64,000 bases of DNA from Styela clava (Eukaryota > Chordata > Ascidiacea > Stolidobranchia > Styelidae), in assembly GCF_964204865.1 (NCBI RefSeq), contig NC_135263.1, positions 13,809,426-13,873,425 on the forward strand, written 5' to 3'. Both the position numbers and the translations under genes were made by a program. Each line of letters starts with the position of its first letter. The stretch's first letter is position 1. The notes beneath the pieces are model-generated. The model ran no database searches, had not been told where the DNA came from, and was given only the letters and a program-made list of their open reading frames with translations. This document shows, piece by piece, positions 23,761 to 35,628 of the stretch.

Positions 23761-25300
23761 ATACATTTAATTCGAAAAATAAAAAATACACTGCCGCCGC
23801 TGCACAAGAACCTGCTATTTATATGTGAAGACAGCGATCTTTCGGGTTCGGCATAGACTTGAGATTGTGGCCGTGTCAATTCTTACTCAAAACTTTTACC
23901 TGAGATGCCAATACAACAAGTCCAAAACTATTACCGACAAACTTGTCTCACTCGGTAAAGTCGTAGACCGCTTGGCAATTTGTCAATATTTAATATTTCA
24001 AAATGTTAGAAATATATTTGAATATGCAATTAATGAAGTTTAGAATACCCACCACCTGTTGTTGTCGCAATAGTTAAATAAATACATACTTACTGTGCCT
24101 TCAAAACATTCTTACATATTTACCTTCGAAATCAGCATGAGAACAATGAACACATAGTTTATGTATAATTTATTTTTTCCAAGTTATCGACATTATCTAA
24201 TCTCGACCAAGTAAGGCTCATCATTAATTTGAGATTTAAATAACTGTATTTCGACATATCATGATAAATAATTAACAGAATAAATGTTGATTTTCGTCAG
24301 AACTACAACTTTATTAAACGCAACACATCGAATATAAAATTAGTTTCTGATTGAAACAAAGAAAGACGCATAATGGGTTTGAGAAAAGGGTAGAATTATG
24401 ATAGACAATAGCACTCGGCTACATAATTTTTATAACCATAAAATAGGCCCAGTGAAAACTAATATCCATGCGAGAAGTGTTCGAACTCGTTAAATTCTAA
24501 ACAAAGCTTTAGTTAGACAGGTAGTCATATGCACGTGAGTATAACTCTGCCAATAAGTTTCCCCATTTGGAATGCGGCAAATGTTCGAATTTAAAACCGC
24601 AAACCCGTGAAACAAACACAACTATAATTTCAGGCCCTGGCAATCGGGACATCTGATACATTATGTTGCTTGTATAAAAAAAACTTATTTAAAAAAACTC
24701 ATTGTTAACTAATAGAGTTTAGATAGTAATGAAGTTTCCAAATTTGAGATATATATCGGCTTTGAGTTTATTTTTATAATTGTAATGACGTTATGAATTA
24801 GTTATAATTTGGTTCAAACAACCGAAAACTGATTTTTTGTTTGCCAACAAAGCTGGCCAGTTCTGTTTGTTTATACTCATAACTCATATGTTTTTTTTAT
24901 AAATGCTCCAAATCATGATATTTGTTTTCAAGCATACAGAGTTTACGCCATATCCAAGCAGACTAGAAAAAAAAACGTCCGAAAAAAAAATCACAAATGG
25001 TGACTATATCCATGAATGCTGCAAAATAAATGTAGATATATTGTATTTACTCTAATCTTTTTCTGCTAGAAAATCTATTTTAAATTGAATGACATTCATT
25101 GCTAATCCTGCTGAAAAGCAAACTTTGTTTCTGCATGGATACTAAGTCTGTCACATGGGCGAGTCAATTTGTCTGGTATTCGTTAGAATATTTTATGTTT
25201 TATGTGAAATAAAAAAAATTTAGTATTAGTATAATAATCGTCTGTAATTTATACACGCCAAGCGTATTTAGCTGCTCTGATCGACTCTAGTGATGCAAAG

Positions 25301-25558
25301 ATGGGGAAATGTCAAAATTATATGACTTTCGAATCATGCAAATTTGGGTATGGGTGTACACACAGTCATCCAGCAAAAAAAAAACATTCCGATTCAGAAT
25401 TATTTGTTGCTACTGTAGTCGAACTTTTAAAGGATAATAACTTAACAGTTGTAATTAAAAGAATTGATGCAAAAATTCCCGAAACTTATTCTGTTCTAAA
25501 TAATACTTGGTGTCTAGCCATTGGTGCAAACTGTGGAAGTGGTCGTACATGCAAATAG
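25301..25558 (+). pseudogene. Truncated CCCH-RNB type-I copy (85 aa)
   Basis: This copy matches the first 70 or so codons of the gene at 20792, including a complete CCCH finger (C4, C13, C19, H23; finger sequence YMTFESCKFGYGC) and the start of the OB-like segment. Homology stops after the residues NNTWC and the frame then runs 15 codons into unrelated sequence before TAG. The 5' flank, including the probable splice acceptor gcgtatttag, is also shared with 20792. It could still be transcribed as a small zinc-finger protein, but truncation at a duplication breakpoint is the simplest reading. Confidence 0.75.
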
Positions 25559-26311
25559 TTAGCTTAGTCGTATAGGATGTCACCACCGACGTTCAAGCGA
25601 TTAACGCGTTCGGAAGTGAAATATGTACCAAATATACACCCAAATACCATCTCTGTGGTGTAATACATTGTGTATAGGCAGTCAAATGATTTATCCTCGC
25701 ACATCTATCACTTTATCCGTTTTTATTTATTATCTCAAAAATCCCTGACAATATGTTTATATTTTCAACATTTACATATTTCCTGTTCACAGTGAATCAT
25801 TCTATTAATTAAGCATAGTTTCTAGTTAGTATTGGGTATTATTGTTTCCTAATATAAATTGGAATCTGTCGTAATTTTGCATGCAACATATATGCAACAT
25901 TGTTTGTAGCAACATTTACTCTTTTGTGTAGATTTATGAATAAAGCTTGTTTCCGAAGAATCTTATCGCAACGGCAAATAGAACTCCACTACAACATTAT
26001 TGAGAGAATTTCATATTCCAACTATAATAAATAGGCCATTAATCGTCGGAATAATTTTGTTGTTTTTAAAATGGAGCAATAATAAGTAATATTTATTTGT
26101 AAAAAAATTTCCATTTCGAGCAAAACCTATTTATTCTGCCAATTATACTTGTAACAGTGTATATGCTTTATATTAATATATTGAGAATCAAAGTAGGTTG
26201 AAAACTGATAATTCAGTTTTTACTAATACATATTACAGATATTTGAGATAAGACATTTGCTGGCTAGGCTAGGTCCTGTTTTCTTCATGATTACTGATAA
26301 ACAATGTGAAG
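25559..26311. other. Junction region and 5' flank of the next RNB copy
   Basis: The left part, up to about 26130, matches nothing else I recognise in the window. From about 26170 the sequence matches the 5' flank of the 4020-6173 gene, with the shared block attgagaatca...tgaaaact...tacagatatttgag. No reading frame is supported. Confidence 0.5.
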
Positions 26312-28502
26312 ATGAGTAAGATATGCAGAGTGTACGACAATTTTGGAACGTGCCAATTTGGATATAAATGTAAATATGATCATCCAACAAAACACTTCAA
26401 CTCGGAAATTTTTACTGCAAAGGTAGAAAAAATTAGTAAAACTAATAGGATTATAATTCACAGAATTGACGATGACAGATCAGAAACCTATTTCTTTCCA
26501 ACTTCTCCCTGGCATCGACTGGATGCTAAAGATGGAGATCTTGTGATATTTCAAAAATCAGAGAAAGTAATAACAATTTACAATGAAAGAAATCAAAAAT
26601 ATAATATTGGCAGGATAGTTATAGCAATGCCAACATCTATCGGTGATCAAACCGGCGTAAGACAAATCAATAGAGTTCCAAATCAAATCCAACATTTCAA
26701 ATATAAGTTCCAAGACAAAGCTTTTACGTGGGACACTGAAGGAACCAAACGTCACGATGACGCTCTCAGTATTGAACTATGTCAGAACAAAGAAAACTGT
26801 AAAAAAAATAGGAATACATATCATTGCTGATTCTATATGCTCAAATCCTTTACATATAGATGAATATTCAATTGGTTTTTCGAAGAAAAATACTAATCTC
26901 GCTCTTTCATTCTATTTTCATACTATCTGCTCTGAAAATATAATCGCACCGACATTCAATTTAGTAGGAATCTCGAAAGAATATTCATTCAGGGAATATC
27001 TGAAAGATCCAGAGAAGAAGAAAGAGTTTAATGATATTCTTTGGCCATTTTTCATGGATACTAACTACATTCAACGGGGACGACATGTTATCGCGTCTAC
27101 CTTGGGAAGTATTGAAGACTGGAATGTAAGTTTACTTGTTGCTAAACTTATGCACCGCTACAACCAATGTGCAAAAAAATATGTTGTTAGCAACTACAAA
27201 CTGTTGGTAATTACAAAATGTACATCTATTGCAACAGAAAAATGGGAAAATTGTGATAACACTCTTATTGTCCCACAAGATATATACAATGAATCACGAA
27301 GCGTTATTTCAAAGAAAAAAACTTGCGTCGAGGAACTTGCGCCTTTCTTGGCTACTTCAGATTTATTTCTCTCTGTAGAGCCACCGCAGTCAACTAGAAT
27401 GGCCGTGAAATATCATCGGGACGTGAAGTTTGACTCAGATTTGCTTGAAGATGATATCGTAGATTTCACCTCACCGTTGCGGAAAAGTTTTAGCAAAATC
27501 AACCAGCAAATACTATTAAATTATATTCTTTCGCCGAGGTCACTTCTGTATTCACGAAATGATTTGCTTGGTCTGATTTGTGATCGTTACAAAACTCCAC
27601 ACTTGGCTGACGCTGTGATAACAAATGTTGTTGCAATTAATTTTTCAGTCTCATATATTTACAATAACGTAAAACACAATTTGATTAACCTGAGACCAAC
27701 TAGAAAAATTTGTTAAGGCGAACTTCACTACAACATGGAGGTCGAAACTGAAAATGGGAAGACCATTGTACTCCTTAAGAATGTTAACTGTGATAGTTAC
27801 TTCAATCAGAAATACGTGAATTTGAATCGTGACAACATTGACGAAATATTAGTGGATTGGGGAAATGAAAATTTTCCGGAGAAAATCGAACAATTTTTTA
27901 AAGGTCAAAATTCTCAACCAGAATCAATCTTATATCCTTACAATAATATCGGTTCTGATACATTGTTTACTGTGGCATCCAACCTCAGACTGAAACTTCA
28001 AGTGTCAGAAAAGGACGTTGGAAAAAACGACGAACTCAGCTTAATATTGATCAGCATCGGGTCAAATTGTCATTTGTGCTTGACTCACATAAAAAATCCC
28101 GACTTGGCATTCATATCGAATAGAGCAGACATTAATGCTCTTGGAATCATGAAAAACCTAGAATTCTTGGAAAGAGCACGTACAAACGGACGAAAACCTT
28201 TGATTTTACGTCTTGAAAATACTCAAGTAAAATGGAATTCAAAATTTTATTCTGGAGGATCCTTTATATGTTCGAAGCCGGTTGGCGTAGGCGATTTACT
28301 TTGCATTCGACAAGATATTTTAGAGTGTGGTACTATACAGTACGTTTGGGTAGCTCATGCAGTGGTGAAAGAAATCGCGAGTGACAAAGTTTTGTTTTCG
28401 GTTTGCACGTTATCACAGGATGTTGAGTCTAGCGAAAGCCCTATTTTTTCTGTGGAAATTATACACATTCCACAGTGCCATCAGCCTAAAATTGGAAATT
28501 AA
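26312..28502 (+). pseudogene. CCCH-RNB copy with a frameshift and a nonsense codon
   Basis: The copy is close to 4020-6173 along its whole length and in both flanks, on the opposite strand. The start is the ATG at 26312 (MSKICRVY); the GTG six bases upstream is not a eukaryotic start. The CCCH finger is intact, and the RNB signature has D, R at the second Asp position, and HDDA. Two lesions break it. A run of eight A at 26801-26808, where the frame needs seven, shifts frame just before KIGIHIIAD. A TAT Tyr codon has become TAA at 27714-27716, after RKIC. There is also a small in-frame deletion after NVNC relative to paralogues. The remaining C-terminal frame (to 28502) is open and ends like the 4020 gene. 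The A-run could be a sequencing error; the TAA is unlikely to be. Confidence 0.85.
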
Positions 28503-29400
28503 CGGTCATAGGCTTTTGTATTGTATATCAGTTTTAAGCGTTGATGGATACCAACATACATGCATTAGTTTAGCGCTTCTAAAAACGTAAACAACATGTA
28601 TTTCATATAAATAGGGCTTTTCATGTACATATATATGGATTTCATCACGATAATTTTCTATAGATTTTTGCATTTCTAACTGCATATTTTAGCTTTAGCA
28701 AATATATTCAAATGTTCATTCAAATAAATAAATACCCTCTTTTATGTGATTGATAATGTTTATTTTCAGAAGATACGTTCCTATTTTTAATATACATGTG
28801 AAAGTTGTCAGAATGTACATTTTGCAATGCATATCATTCACTTAATATATCAAACAGCAAATCAAGAACTAATGAAAGTTCCAAAGATATGCATGTCTCT
28901 GAAACGAGCATACAAGCATTCATTTGAAAACAAATAAATTAACAATGAAGTTAAAGGAGTCCCGGTATACAACAATATCATTTTGTGTTCAAACTAATTA
29001 AAATAGTGTAATATTTTTGTTGTTTTTGTGGCCTACCTATGTGACGTAATCGTTGACTATTTGTAAATAATCGTTTACGTAATTACGACGTAATCATTGA
29101 ATCTTGCTTATTAGACACGGAAATAAAGAAGGGATTCGAAGCTCGTAGAAACATCCATACTATCCTTTTCCACTATTTAGTATCAACCATAAATGTACCA
29201 TCTAATAAAAATGAGAAGTTCGGAGTCATCAAGAATGTTAAAAGTTGCTTGTTTTTGATTAGTCCATGGTGACATCATAGACCAGAATCCAAATTAACTC
29301 CAACTCTGATTAAAACCGTTGAAACCAAAATCGATTTTTCATAATAACTTCGTTAAAAAATAATTTTACAAGTTTTTTGAAATATGTTTTATACCAGTCC
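28503..29400. repeat. 3' flank of RNB copy, inverted duplicate of 2900-4019
   Basis: It matches the 3' flank of the 4020 gene in inverted orientation. No genes are seen in it. The stretch from 29400 to 29610 and again from 29680 to 29935 shows nothing recognisable. Confidence 0.7.
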
Positions 29401-29610
29401 ATATCAAATCAAAATTTCATTTTCCGAATATCATCAACATAGGAACAAATTTAATTCTAACGATTTCAAAATAAATATAAGTGGATGTACGTACGTTTCA
29501 ATCGGTACGACGTACATTATTACCTGAATTATTAATAAGAGTTTAGACTTATGACATGTAACGATATTATGTTTATTTTGAATATGTATTTGCTGTTAGA
29601 TTAGGGTATA

Positions 29611-29676
29611 TACAGGTTGGGCCAAAAAATGTTGTTTAGAATGTAAAAACGGTAATATTTTTTGGCCCATCCTGTA
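29611..29676. mobile_element. Tiny mariner-like inverted-repeat element
   Basis: The left arm tacaggttgggccaaaaaa is mirrored by the right arm ttttttggcccatcctgta around a loop of about 27 bases. TA dinucleotides at both borders fit the TA target of Tc1/mariner elements. At about 66 bp it can only be a deletion derivative. The internal sequence has no coding capacity. Confidence 0.75.
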
Positions 29677-30239
29677 TATATATGTATATACTGCTCTATA
29701 TCTTTTTAATAACAGTTTTTCGAATTGAGAATTTGATTATATGTTTTGTATATCGTTCAAATACTAAAATAAAACCAATGAAGCTATGGTTATTCATCAC
29801 TGTAGGGGGCGATCTTCGTACAGAGAATTTTGGGTTCAGAAACAGTTCTATCAGGTAATCCTGGGTTATCTTGTACAAATCAGAGCAAGAAAATTAACAA
29901 ATAATATTGTAGACTCAGACTATTTCTATAACATAAGGCTGAGGTTCGAATCAAAGATTATGTACATAAAATGAGATGCTGATCTTGTAAAGCTCGATTA
30001 AGTGTCAAAATTTTGCAATGATCAGGCTTAAACACAAGTACGATGAAGCAGTATCTGGACCCAGGAATCGATTCATCGATGCAAAATTGATGCACTCATG
30101 CGCCTCATAGCCAAGTACTGCGTGTTTTTTTAGAGAACGTAAAATCAATCAGGACGATTTTTGAAAATAATGAATAGTGAAAGTATGACATGTCATTTTA
30201 ATGTTAAATAAACTCACTGAAACACAATATACAGGCAAC

Positions 30240-30565
30240 TCCAATTAATTACAATACAATATAATGACAATAGAGAACTAATCGAGACTTTTCATACGCT
30301 TTTTATATGACATTGGCTTGAATAAACATTTAAAATTGCCTCATCATAAGAAATTAATCCGCTCCTGTCAATTTCGCCCGTTCATCCGAATAAGGAATTT
30401 ATGATTTAGTTAATTTATTGTATTTATGTCGAGATTATTTTTGAAACCTTATATATTGTTTTATACGATATAAATAATCATTCATAATCTTTCTTACAAC
30501 ATTTTTTGAATTCGATCTTGATTTTTTTGAAATAGTCTTTTATATTTTCGTCAACCAAGTATTTG
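30240..30565. repeat. Inverted duplicate of about 54530-54860
   Basis: The sequence around gtatttatgtcgagattatt at 30420 is the reverse complement of that around 54636-54655, and similarity extends from about attacaat to ttcgtcaacc. It is diverged, with indels. No gene is seen; 30600-31020 likewise holds nothing recognisable. Confidence 0.6.
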
Positions 30566-31070
30566 TGAATTTTTGAAAACAGTAGAAAGAGGAAAATTTT
30601 GATTTTATTAATACCAACGTGTAGTCATTACCCGAATTATTGTGAAATATACTCTTTGTTTAGCAGGCTATATAGCAAATTTTAAGATTTAAGAATTGAC
30701 GAAATTAGGTGTATGCCCAAGGATTGGGCTGGTTTCAGTGAATGAAAAATCTCAGTCCTTTTGATATTTTAAAAACATTTCCTTTATGGAATAGTTAAAG
30801 CTCATCAATGTTATTTAAATGAAAAACATATATATCTTTTAGGTTTCATTAGCAAAAATTAATTAGAATTTTGAAACTTTCATACTCTGGAACTTCATTA
30901 AAAGAGTCATTGCATTACAGAAAATTTACTTTGTGTCTATGGGAAGATTTGATGCATTAATTAAGCCATATTCTTAATAGTTTTTATTAGTTTTGACAAA
31001 CGAACTATCATATTACAAGATATCACTATATATATATATATTTATATATATATATTACGACTCCAAATAT

Positions 31071-31332
31071 CAGGGGTGCCAAACCTGCTTTCGACCGCGA
31101 TCGACTAAAATCTTCAAAATAGCTCGCGATTGACTGATCGGCCCAGTCTCAAATACTGTATGTGTGTATTGTATTTTGCGCATTTATTAGTACTTTATTT
31201 TTGCTTCTTTAAAATACTGGTTAGGGGCAATTTTTGGGATATTTTATTAAATTCACTCAACTTTAGACGCGATAGACTGCTCGAGACATGGCAATTGACC
31301 GTCGATCGCGATTGACGTGTTGGCGACCCCTG
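31071..31332. mobile_element. Short hAT-like MITE
   Basis: It begins caggggtgccaaacc and ends ttggcgacccctg, an imperfect terminal inverted repeat typical of hAT-derived short elements. Internal inverted stretches with cgatcgac/gtcgatcg add to the fold. The 8 bases on each side do not match, so the target duplication has decayed or the ends are misplaced. An alternating TA run lies just upstream at about 31027-31055. Confidence 0.6.
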
Positions 31333-31346
31333 GAATAGACGTTTGG

Positions 31347-33617
31347 TTAAAGCAATCTTAAAAATCTATAAATGAAAAAATCAATACAAAAAGCTAAAAT
31401 AATGAAGCAAAAACATATAATTAGAGTAGGCATAGAAAAAATGTTGGTGACTGTTTTTGCAATTTCGCAGTTACAATTAGGAATCTGTATAACTTCAATC
31501 GAAAAATATCCACTGTCATGATGGTTGTCATTTTGCGATAAAGTGCAAACTGAAAACAGAACATTGGCATTAGTAATTTCTCTGACAACTCCATGGGCTA
31601 CCCAAACATAACAATCAGCATTGCCTTTAGAGATATCTTGGCGAATGCAAAGGAAATCTCCTACATGGACCGGTTTTGTACATTTGAACGAGCCTCCCGA
31701 ACAGAACATTGAATCCCAGTGGACTCGAACACTTTCTAGTCGTAGAATCAAAGGTTTTCGTCCCTCTGTAATGGCTCTCTGCAAGAATTCAATGTTTTCC
31801 ATGATACCCAGAGTATTTATGTCTGTTCTATCTGACATGAATGCCAATTCGGGATTTTTTACGTGGGTCAAACACAAATGACAATTTGTTCCGATACTGA
31901 GTAATCTTAAGCTGAGGTCGTCGTTCTTTCCAACGTCCTTTTCTGACACTTGAAGTTTCAGTCTGAAATTAGATGCTACGGTAAACAATGTATCAGAACC
32001 GTTATTATTGTAAGGATATAGAATTGATTCTGGTTGAAAATTTTGACCTTTAAAAAATTGTTTTATTATCTCCGAAAAATTCTCATTTTCCCAATCCTCT
32101 AATATTTCGTCAATGTTGTCACGATTCAAATTCACGTATTTCTGATTGAAGTAATTATCAGGATCACAGTTAACATTCTTAAGAAGTACAATGGTCTTTC
32201 CATTTTCATTTTCGACCTCCATGTTGTAGTGGAGTTCGCCATAACAAATTTTTTTAGTTGGTCTCCAGTTCATCAAATTATGTTTTATCTTATTGTAAAT
32301 ATATGAGACTGAAAAATTAGTTGCACCAACATTTGTTATCACAGCGTCAGCCAAGTGTGGAGTTTTGTAACGATCACAAATCAGACCAAGCAAATCATTT
32401 CGTGAGTACAGAAGTGATCTCTGCGAAAGAAATGAATTTATTAGTATTTTCTGGTTGATTTTGCTTGAAATTTTCCGCAAAGGTGAGGTGAAATCCACGA
32501 TATCATCTTCGAGCAAGACCGATGCCAACTTCACGTCCCGATGATATTTAACGGCCATTCTAGTTGACTGCGGTGGCTCTACTGAGAGAAATAAATCTGA
32601 AGTAGCCAAGAAAGGCGCAAGTTCTTCAATGCAAATTTTTTTCTCCAAAATAACGCTTTGTGTGTCATTGTATATATCTTGTGGAACAATAAGACTGTTA
32701 TCACAATTTTCCCATTTTTCTGTTGCAATAGATGTACGTTTTGTGATTACGTTGCCACCAACATATTGTTTTGCGCATTGGTTGTAACGATGCATGAGTT
32801 TACCTACAAGTATGTTTACTTTCCAATCTTCAATACCTCTCAACCTAGAAGCAATAAAATGTCGATCTTGATAAAGAGATTTAGTATCTATGAAATATCT
32901 CCACAGAATTTGAAACTTCTTTCTTGGACATTCCATGAATGAATATTCTTCCGAAATTCGTACTAAGGTGAAGGTTGGTGCGCTTGCATTCACAGTACAA
33001 TTGGTATGAAAATAAATAGACAGAGCCAACGAGTTATTTTTCTTTGAAAAACCATTTGAGTATTCATTTATATGCAGAGGATTTAAGTTTGTGGATTCAG
33101 CAATGATATGTATTCCTATTTTATTACAATCAGATTTTCTGCATTTTTGACATTGTTCAATACTGAAAGCGTCATCGTGACGTTTGCATCCTTCAGTATC
33201 TAACGTAAACGCCTGCACTAGACTTGAAACCACCTTCATTTTTCCTCCGATAATTTTATCACCGATAGCTTTTAACAATATTGAAACTATTCGACCAATA
33301 TTAAGTTGACTTCCTTGTTGTGGTTTCCTCCAATTGTCTTCTTCGTCGTGAATTTTTATAACTTCATCTGATTTTTGAAATATCACAAGATCCCCGTTTT
33401 CAGCATTTTTTCGATGCCAGTAATTTTTAGGCAGGAAATAAGTGTCTGACTTTTCATCTTCAACTCTTTTAATATAAATTCGGGGTTTTGCATCACTAAC
33501 TTGCTCTACGACCGCGGCAAAATATTCTGTGTTTATATTTTCTGATAAATGAACTTTTCTACATTCAGATCCATACATGCATGCTCTAAAAGTGGTATAA
33601 TCTCGGCATGTATTCAT
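31347..33617 (-). CDS. CCCH zinc-finger / RNB-domain protein with hydrophobic C-terminus (756 aa)
   Basis: Full-length open copy, nearly identical to the broken copy at 1-1191. The start is the ATG at 33617 (MNTCRDYT); the in-frame GTG upstream is discounted. CCCH finger: C4, C13, C19, H23. GDLVIF is at 75-80. The RNB signature has D140, D148 and D149, with R146 at the second Asp position. KIGIHIIAE and TSPLRK are present. After the family-conserved IEVIQIP near residue 702 this copy departs from the others: it continues about 45 residues and ends in a strongly hydrophobic stretch (PTLIICFCFIILAFCIDFFI) followed by YRFLRLL, as in a tail-anchored membrane protein. The other full-length copies stop in a charged hydrophilic tail. 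It stands head to head with sulfotransferase copy B about 6.8 kb away. Function is inferred as for the family. Confidence 0.87.
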   Translation of the reverse strand: MNTCRDYTTFRACMYGSECRKVHLSENINTEYFAAVVEQVSDAKPRIYIKRVEDEKSDTYFLPKNYWHRKNAENGDLVIFQKSDEVIKIHDEEDNWRKPQQGSQLNIGRIVSILLKAIGDKIIGGKMKVVSSLVQAFTLDTEGCKRHDDAFSIEQCQKCRKSDCNKIGIHIIAESTNLNPLHINEYSNGFSKKNNSLALSIYFHTNCTVNASAPTFTLVRISEEYSFMECPRKKFQILWRYFIDTKSLYQDRHFIASRLRGIEDWKVNILVGKLMHRYNQCAKQYVGGNVITKRTSIATEKWENCDNSLIVPQDIYNDTQSVILEKKICIEELAPFLATSDLFLSVEPPQSTRMAVKYHRDVKLASVLLEDDIVDFTSPLRKISSKINQKILINSFLSQRSLLYSRNDLLGLICDRYKTPHLADAVITNVGATNFSVSYIYNKIKHNLMNWRPTKKICYGELHYNMEVENENGKTIVLLKNVNCDPDNYFNQKYVNLNRDNIDEILEDWENENFSEIIKQFFKGQNFQPESILYPYNNNGSDTLFTVASNFRLKLQVSEKDVGKNDDLSLRLLSIGTNCHLCLTHVKNPELAFMSDRTDINTLGIMENIEFLQRAITEGRKPLILRLESVRVHWDSMFCSGGSFKCTKPVHVGDFLCIRQDISKGNADCYVWVAHGVVREITNANVLFSVCTLSQNDNHHDSGYFSIEVIQIPNCNCEIAKTVTNIFSMPTLIICFCFIILAFCIDFFIYRFLRLL

Positions 33618-34340
33618 TATCACATTGCAGTAGAGATATTGAGGAAATCAGGGCGATCAAATGTCCTAGATTAAGAATCTGTATTTGTGAAAATTGACTG
33701 ATTAGTTTTTAACATATAATACAATGAAATAAAATATTAAAACAAAGCGTATAACATATGCCTAACGAATGATGTTGCAAACGCATTGTTTTAATTTCTG
33801 TAAGTTTCGTATATAAGTCAGAGCTGTAGCGATAAATTGAGAACAATAATTACTCTGGAATGTGCCCATTAAATCGTGAAAAAAAAATAGTGAAAATAAA
33901 TAATTCTCGTTTGTGATAACTTTGAAAATCACGGATCCTTAACATTTCCGATTATTGTCGATTGTTTGATCCTATATTTTCGACAAACATGACGATAAGA
34001 TTAAAAAATATGAAATCATAATATTACTTATCAATGATCTCAGTCTCAAGCTTCATACCTCAACTAGTTGACTGGCCAAAACAAACTGTAATGTTTATAT
34101 TTAAAGCTCGACTGCAACATGTTTCTACACTGGTGGCGATATTGTTTAATTGAATTAACTAATGTACGATATCATTATAGTAACAGAACTTTAGCCAATC
34201 GCTCGCCCTGTGAACCTCCTAAATCTTTTACCAATAATACGTTCAGAATGACTACGCGCTCTACAACGACAGTAAAATGTTCTTATGAGTAGGCGTAATC
34301 AAGCGTACTCAGTCAGACCTAGCCAGGCGTAGCCAAATTT
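33618..34340. repeat. 5' flank of RNB copy, duplicated at 1192-1935
   Basis: Direct counterpart of the flank at the window start. Beyond it, 34340-35630 holds nothing I recognise: AT-rich DNA with unsupported short reading frames. Confidence 0.75.
33672..33726 (-). promoter_or_regulatory. Conserved upstream block of RNB genes, possible 3' splice site of a 5'UTR intron
   Basis: Read on the gene strand, the block has aaaaactaat, about 20 bases, then caaatacagatt. Equivalent blocks precede RNB copies at about 1265-1312, 6205-6262 and 53455-53505 (minus), 26176-26245 (plus) and 54999-55060 (minus). An actaat branch-point-like motif spaced before TACAG suggests a splice acceptor, though a promoter element is possible too. 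Confidence 0.4.
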
Positions 34341-35628
34341 CAAAAAAATTTTAGCGCCATTCTTTGAGATATTGTTTGATATCAATGGCTAATTTTATTT
34401 GGCTTTGTTTGAAGCAAAAGGCACGAGTGAGCGTCCAATTACGTCATTATACAAAATATATTCAACGAGAAGTAACTGAGGTGGGTTCGCCCTACTTGAC
34501 GAACAAATATTTCAATGCATAATCAAGTACGATTTTATGTGAAAATTACCTGATTAATTATTACCACAGTAAGACAAAACAAAATAATGAAATTTATCCA
34601 AAAATCCAGTATAATTACAAGTATCTTCAACACAAAAGGACGGTTCCTAAATTGAAAAATTCTGAAAAACTACTTTCGTCTATTATTCGTAACAGTAATA
34701 CAATGAGATTTATCCCTAAAATGTTCAGGGCTGAATCAATTCGGGTCGTCAATAGCTTTTAATCTAATATATCGCAACGTCCACAGCTGACTATTCAAGT
34801 GAGATGCGAAAAGGTTGTTCGAGCTATATATTGTCAACTTGCTCACCATCAAATAACCTAGCTCATCAAATATAAAAACTTACTAAACGTTATCTTCATG
34901 AATGTGCAAATAGTATAAAGTGCTACAAAAATTTCAACGAGATGGGTTCACCGTTGTGAGTGGCATAACATCTGTTATATTTGTACAGCAAATTAAATTG
35001 CGCTTGTAAAATATGACATCTGTTCATATAATTTATTATACAGGACAAGCAACAATAACATAAAAAAAAAGGAAATTTTAAAATGAGGGAGTCCATTTTA
35101 ATTAAAACATAATAAAAAGTTTGGGAGCATGCATATCATTGTGATCATTTGATGGAACATTGTCAGCAATACATATTTGGATAAAAATTGGTTGGTGTTT
35201 TTTGTCGAGTATGAAACAGGCCCATTAGAATACTATTTGTAAAGCTATTTTGATAAAAAATTAGGAATTGTTTTAGAAATAGTATATGGTTTATTTTAGA
35301 AACGACATTTAGTTAGACGTTGCACGACACTAACGACATATATCTCTACCAACAAAATAAAATTATAACATTGTAGCTAATGTAGAAATTACACGTTCGC
35401 GTTTATTGTCGCTAAATTTTGCAATGACTGAGGTTTTTACCATTTTATTTAAGAATTAATAGAATTTATTAATCTCAGCATTACTTAAAATACGTAGTTC
35501 TAAGTTTAAAATAAAATAAATGTTTCTGAAATCAATGCAAATTTCCATATTCAGCTCAATCAAATTTGTTCGAATCCTAAAACTGCTACTGAATAAATAT
35601 AAAGCAGTATACATATATATTTATATAT

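Noticed and set aside
29935..29960. Possible tRNA or tRNA-derived SINE (gaggttcgaatc resembles a B box)
   Set aside because: No A box at the right distance, no cloverleaf; the repeat copy at 1988 has lost the motif.
31621..31881. 86-residue open frame, plus strand, and similar frames at 5244 and 32658
   Set aside because: Antisense shadows of RNB coding sequence.
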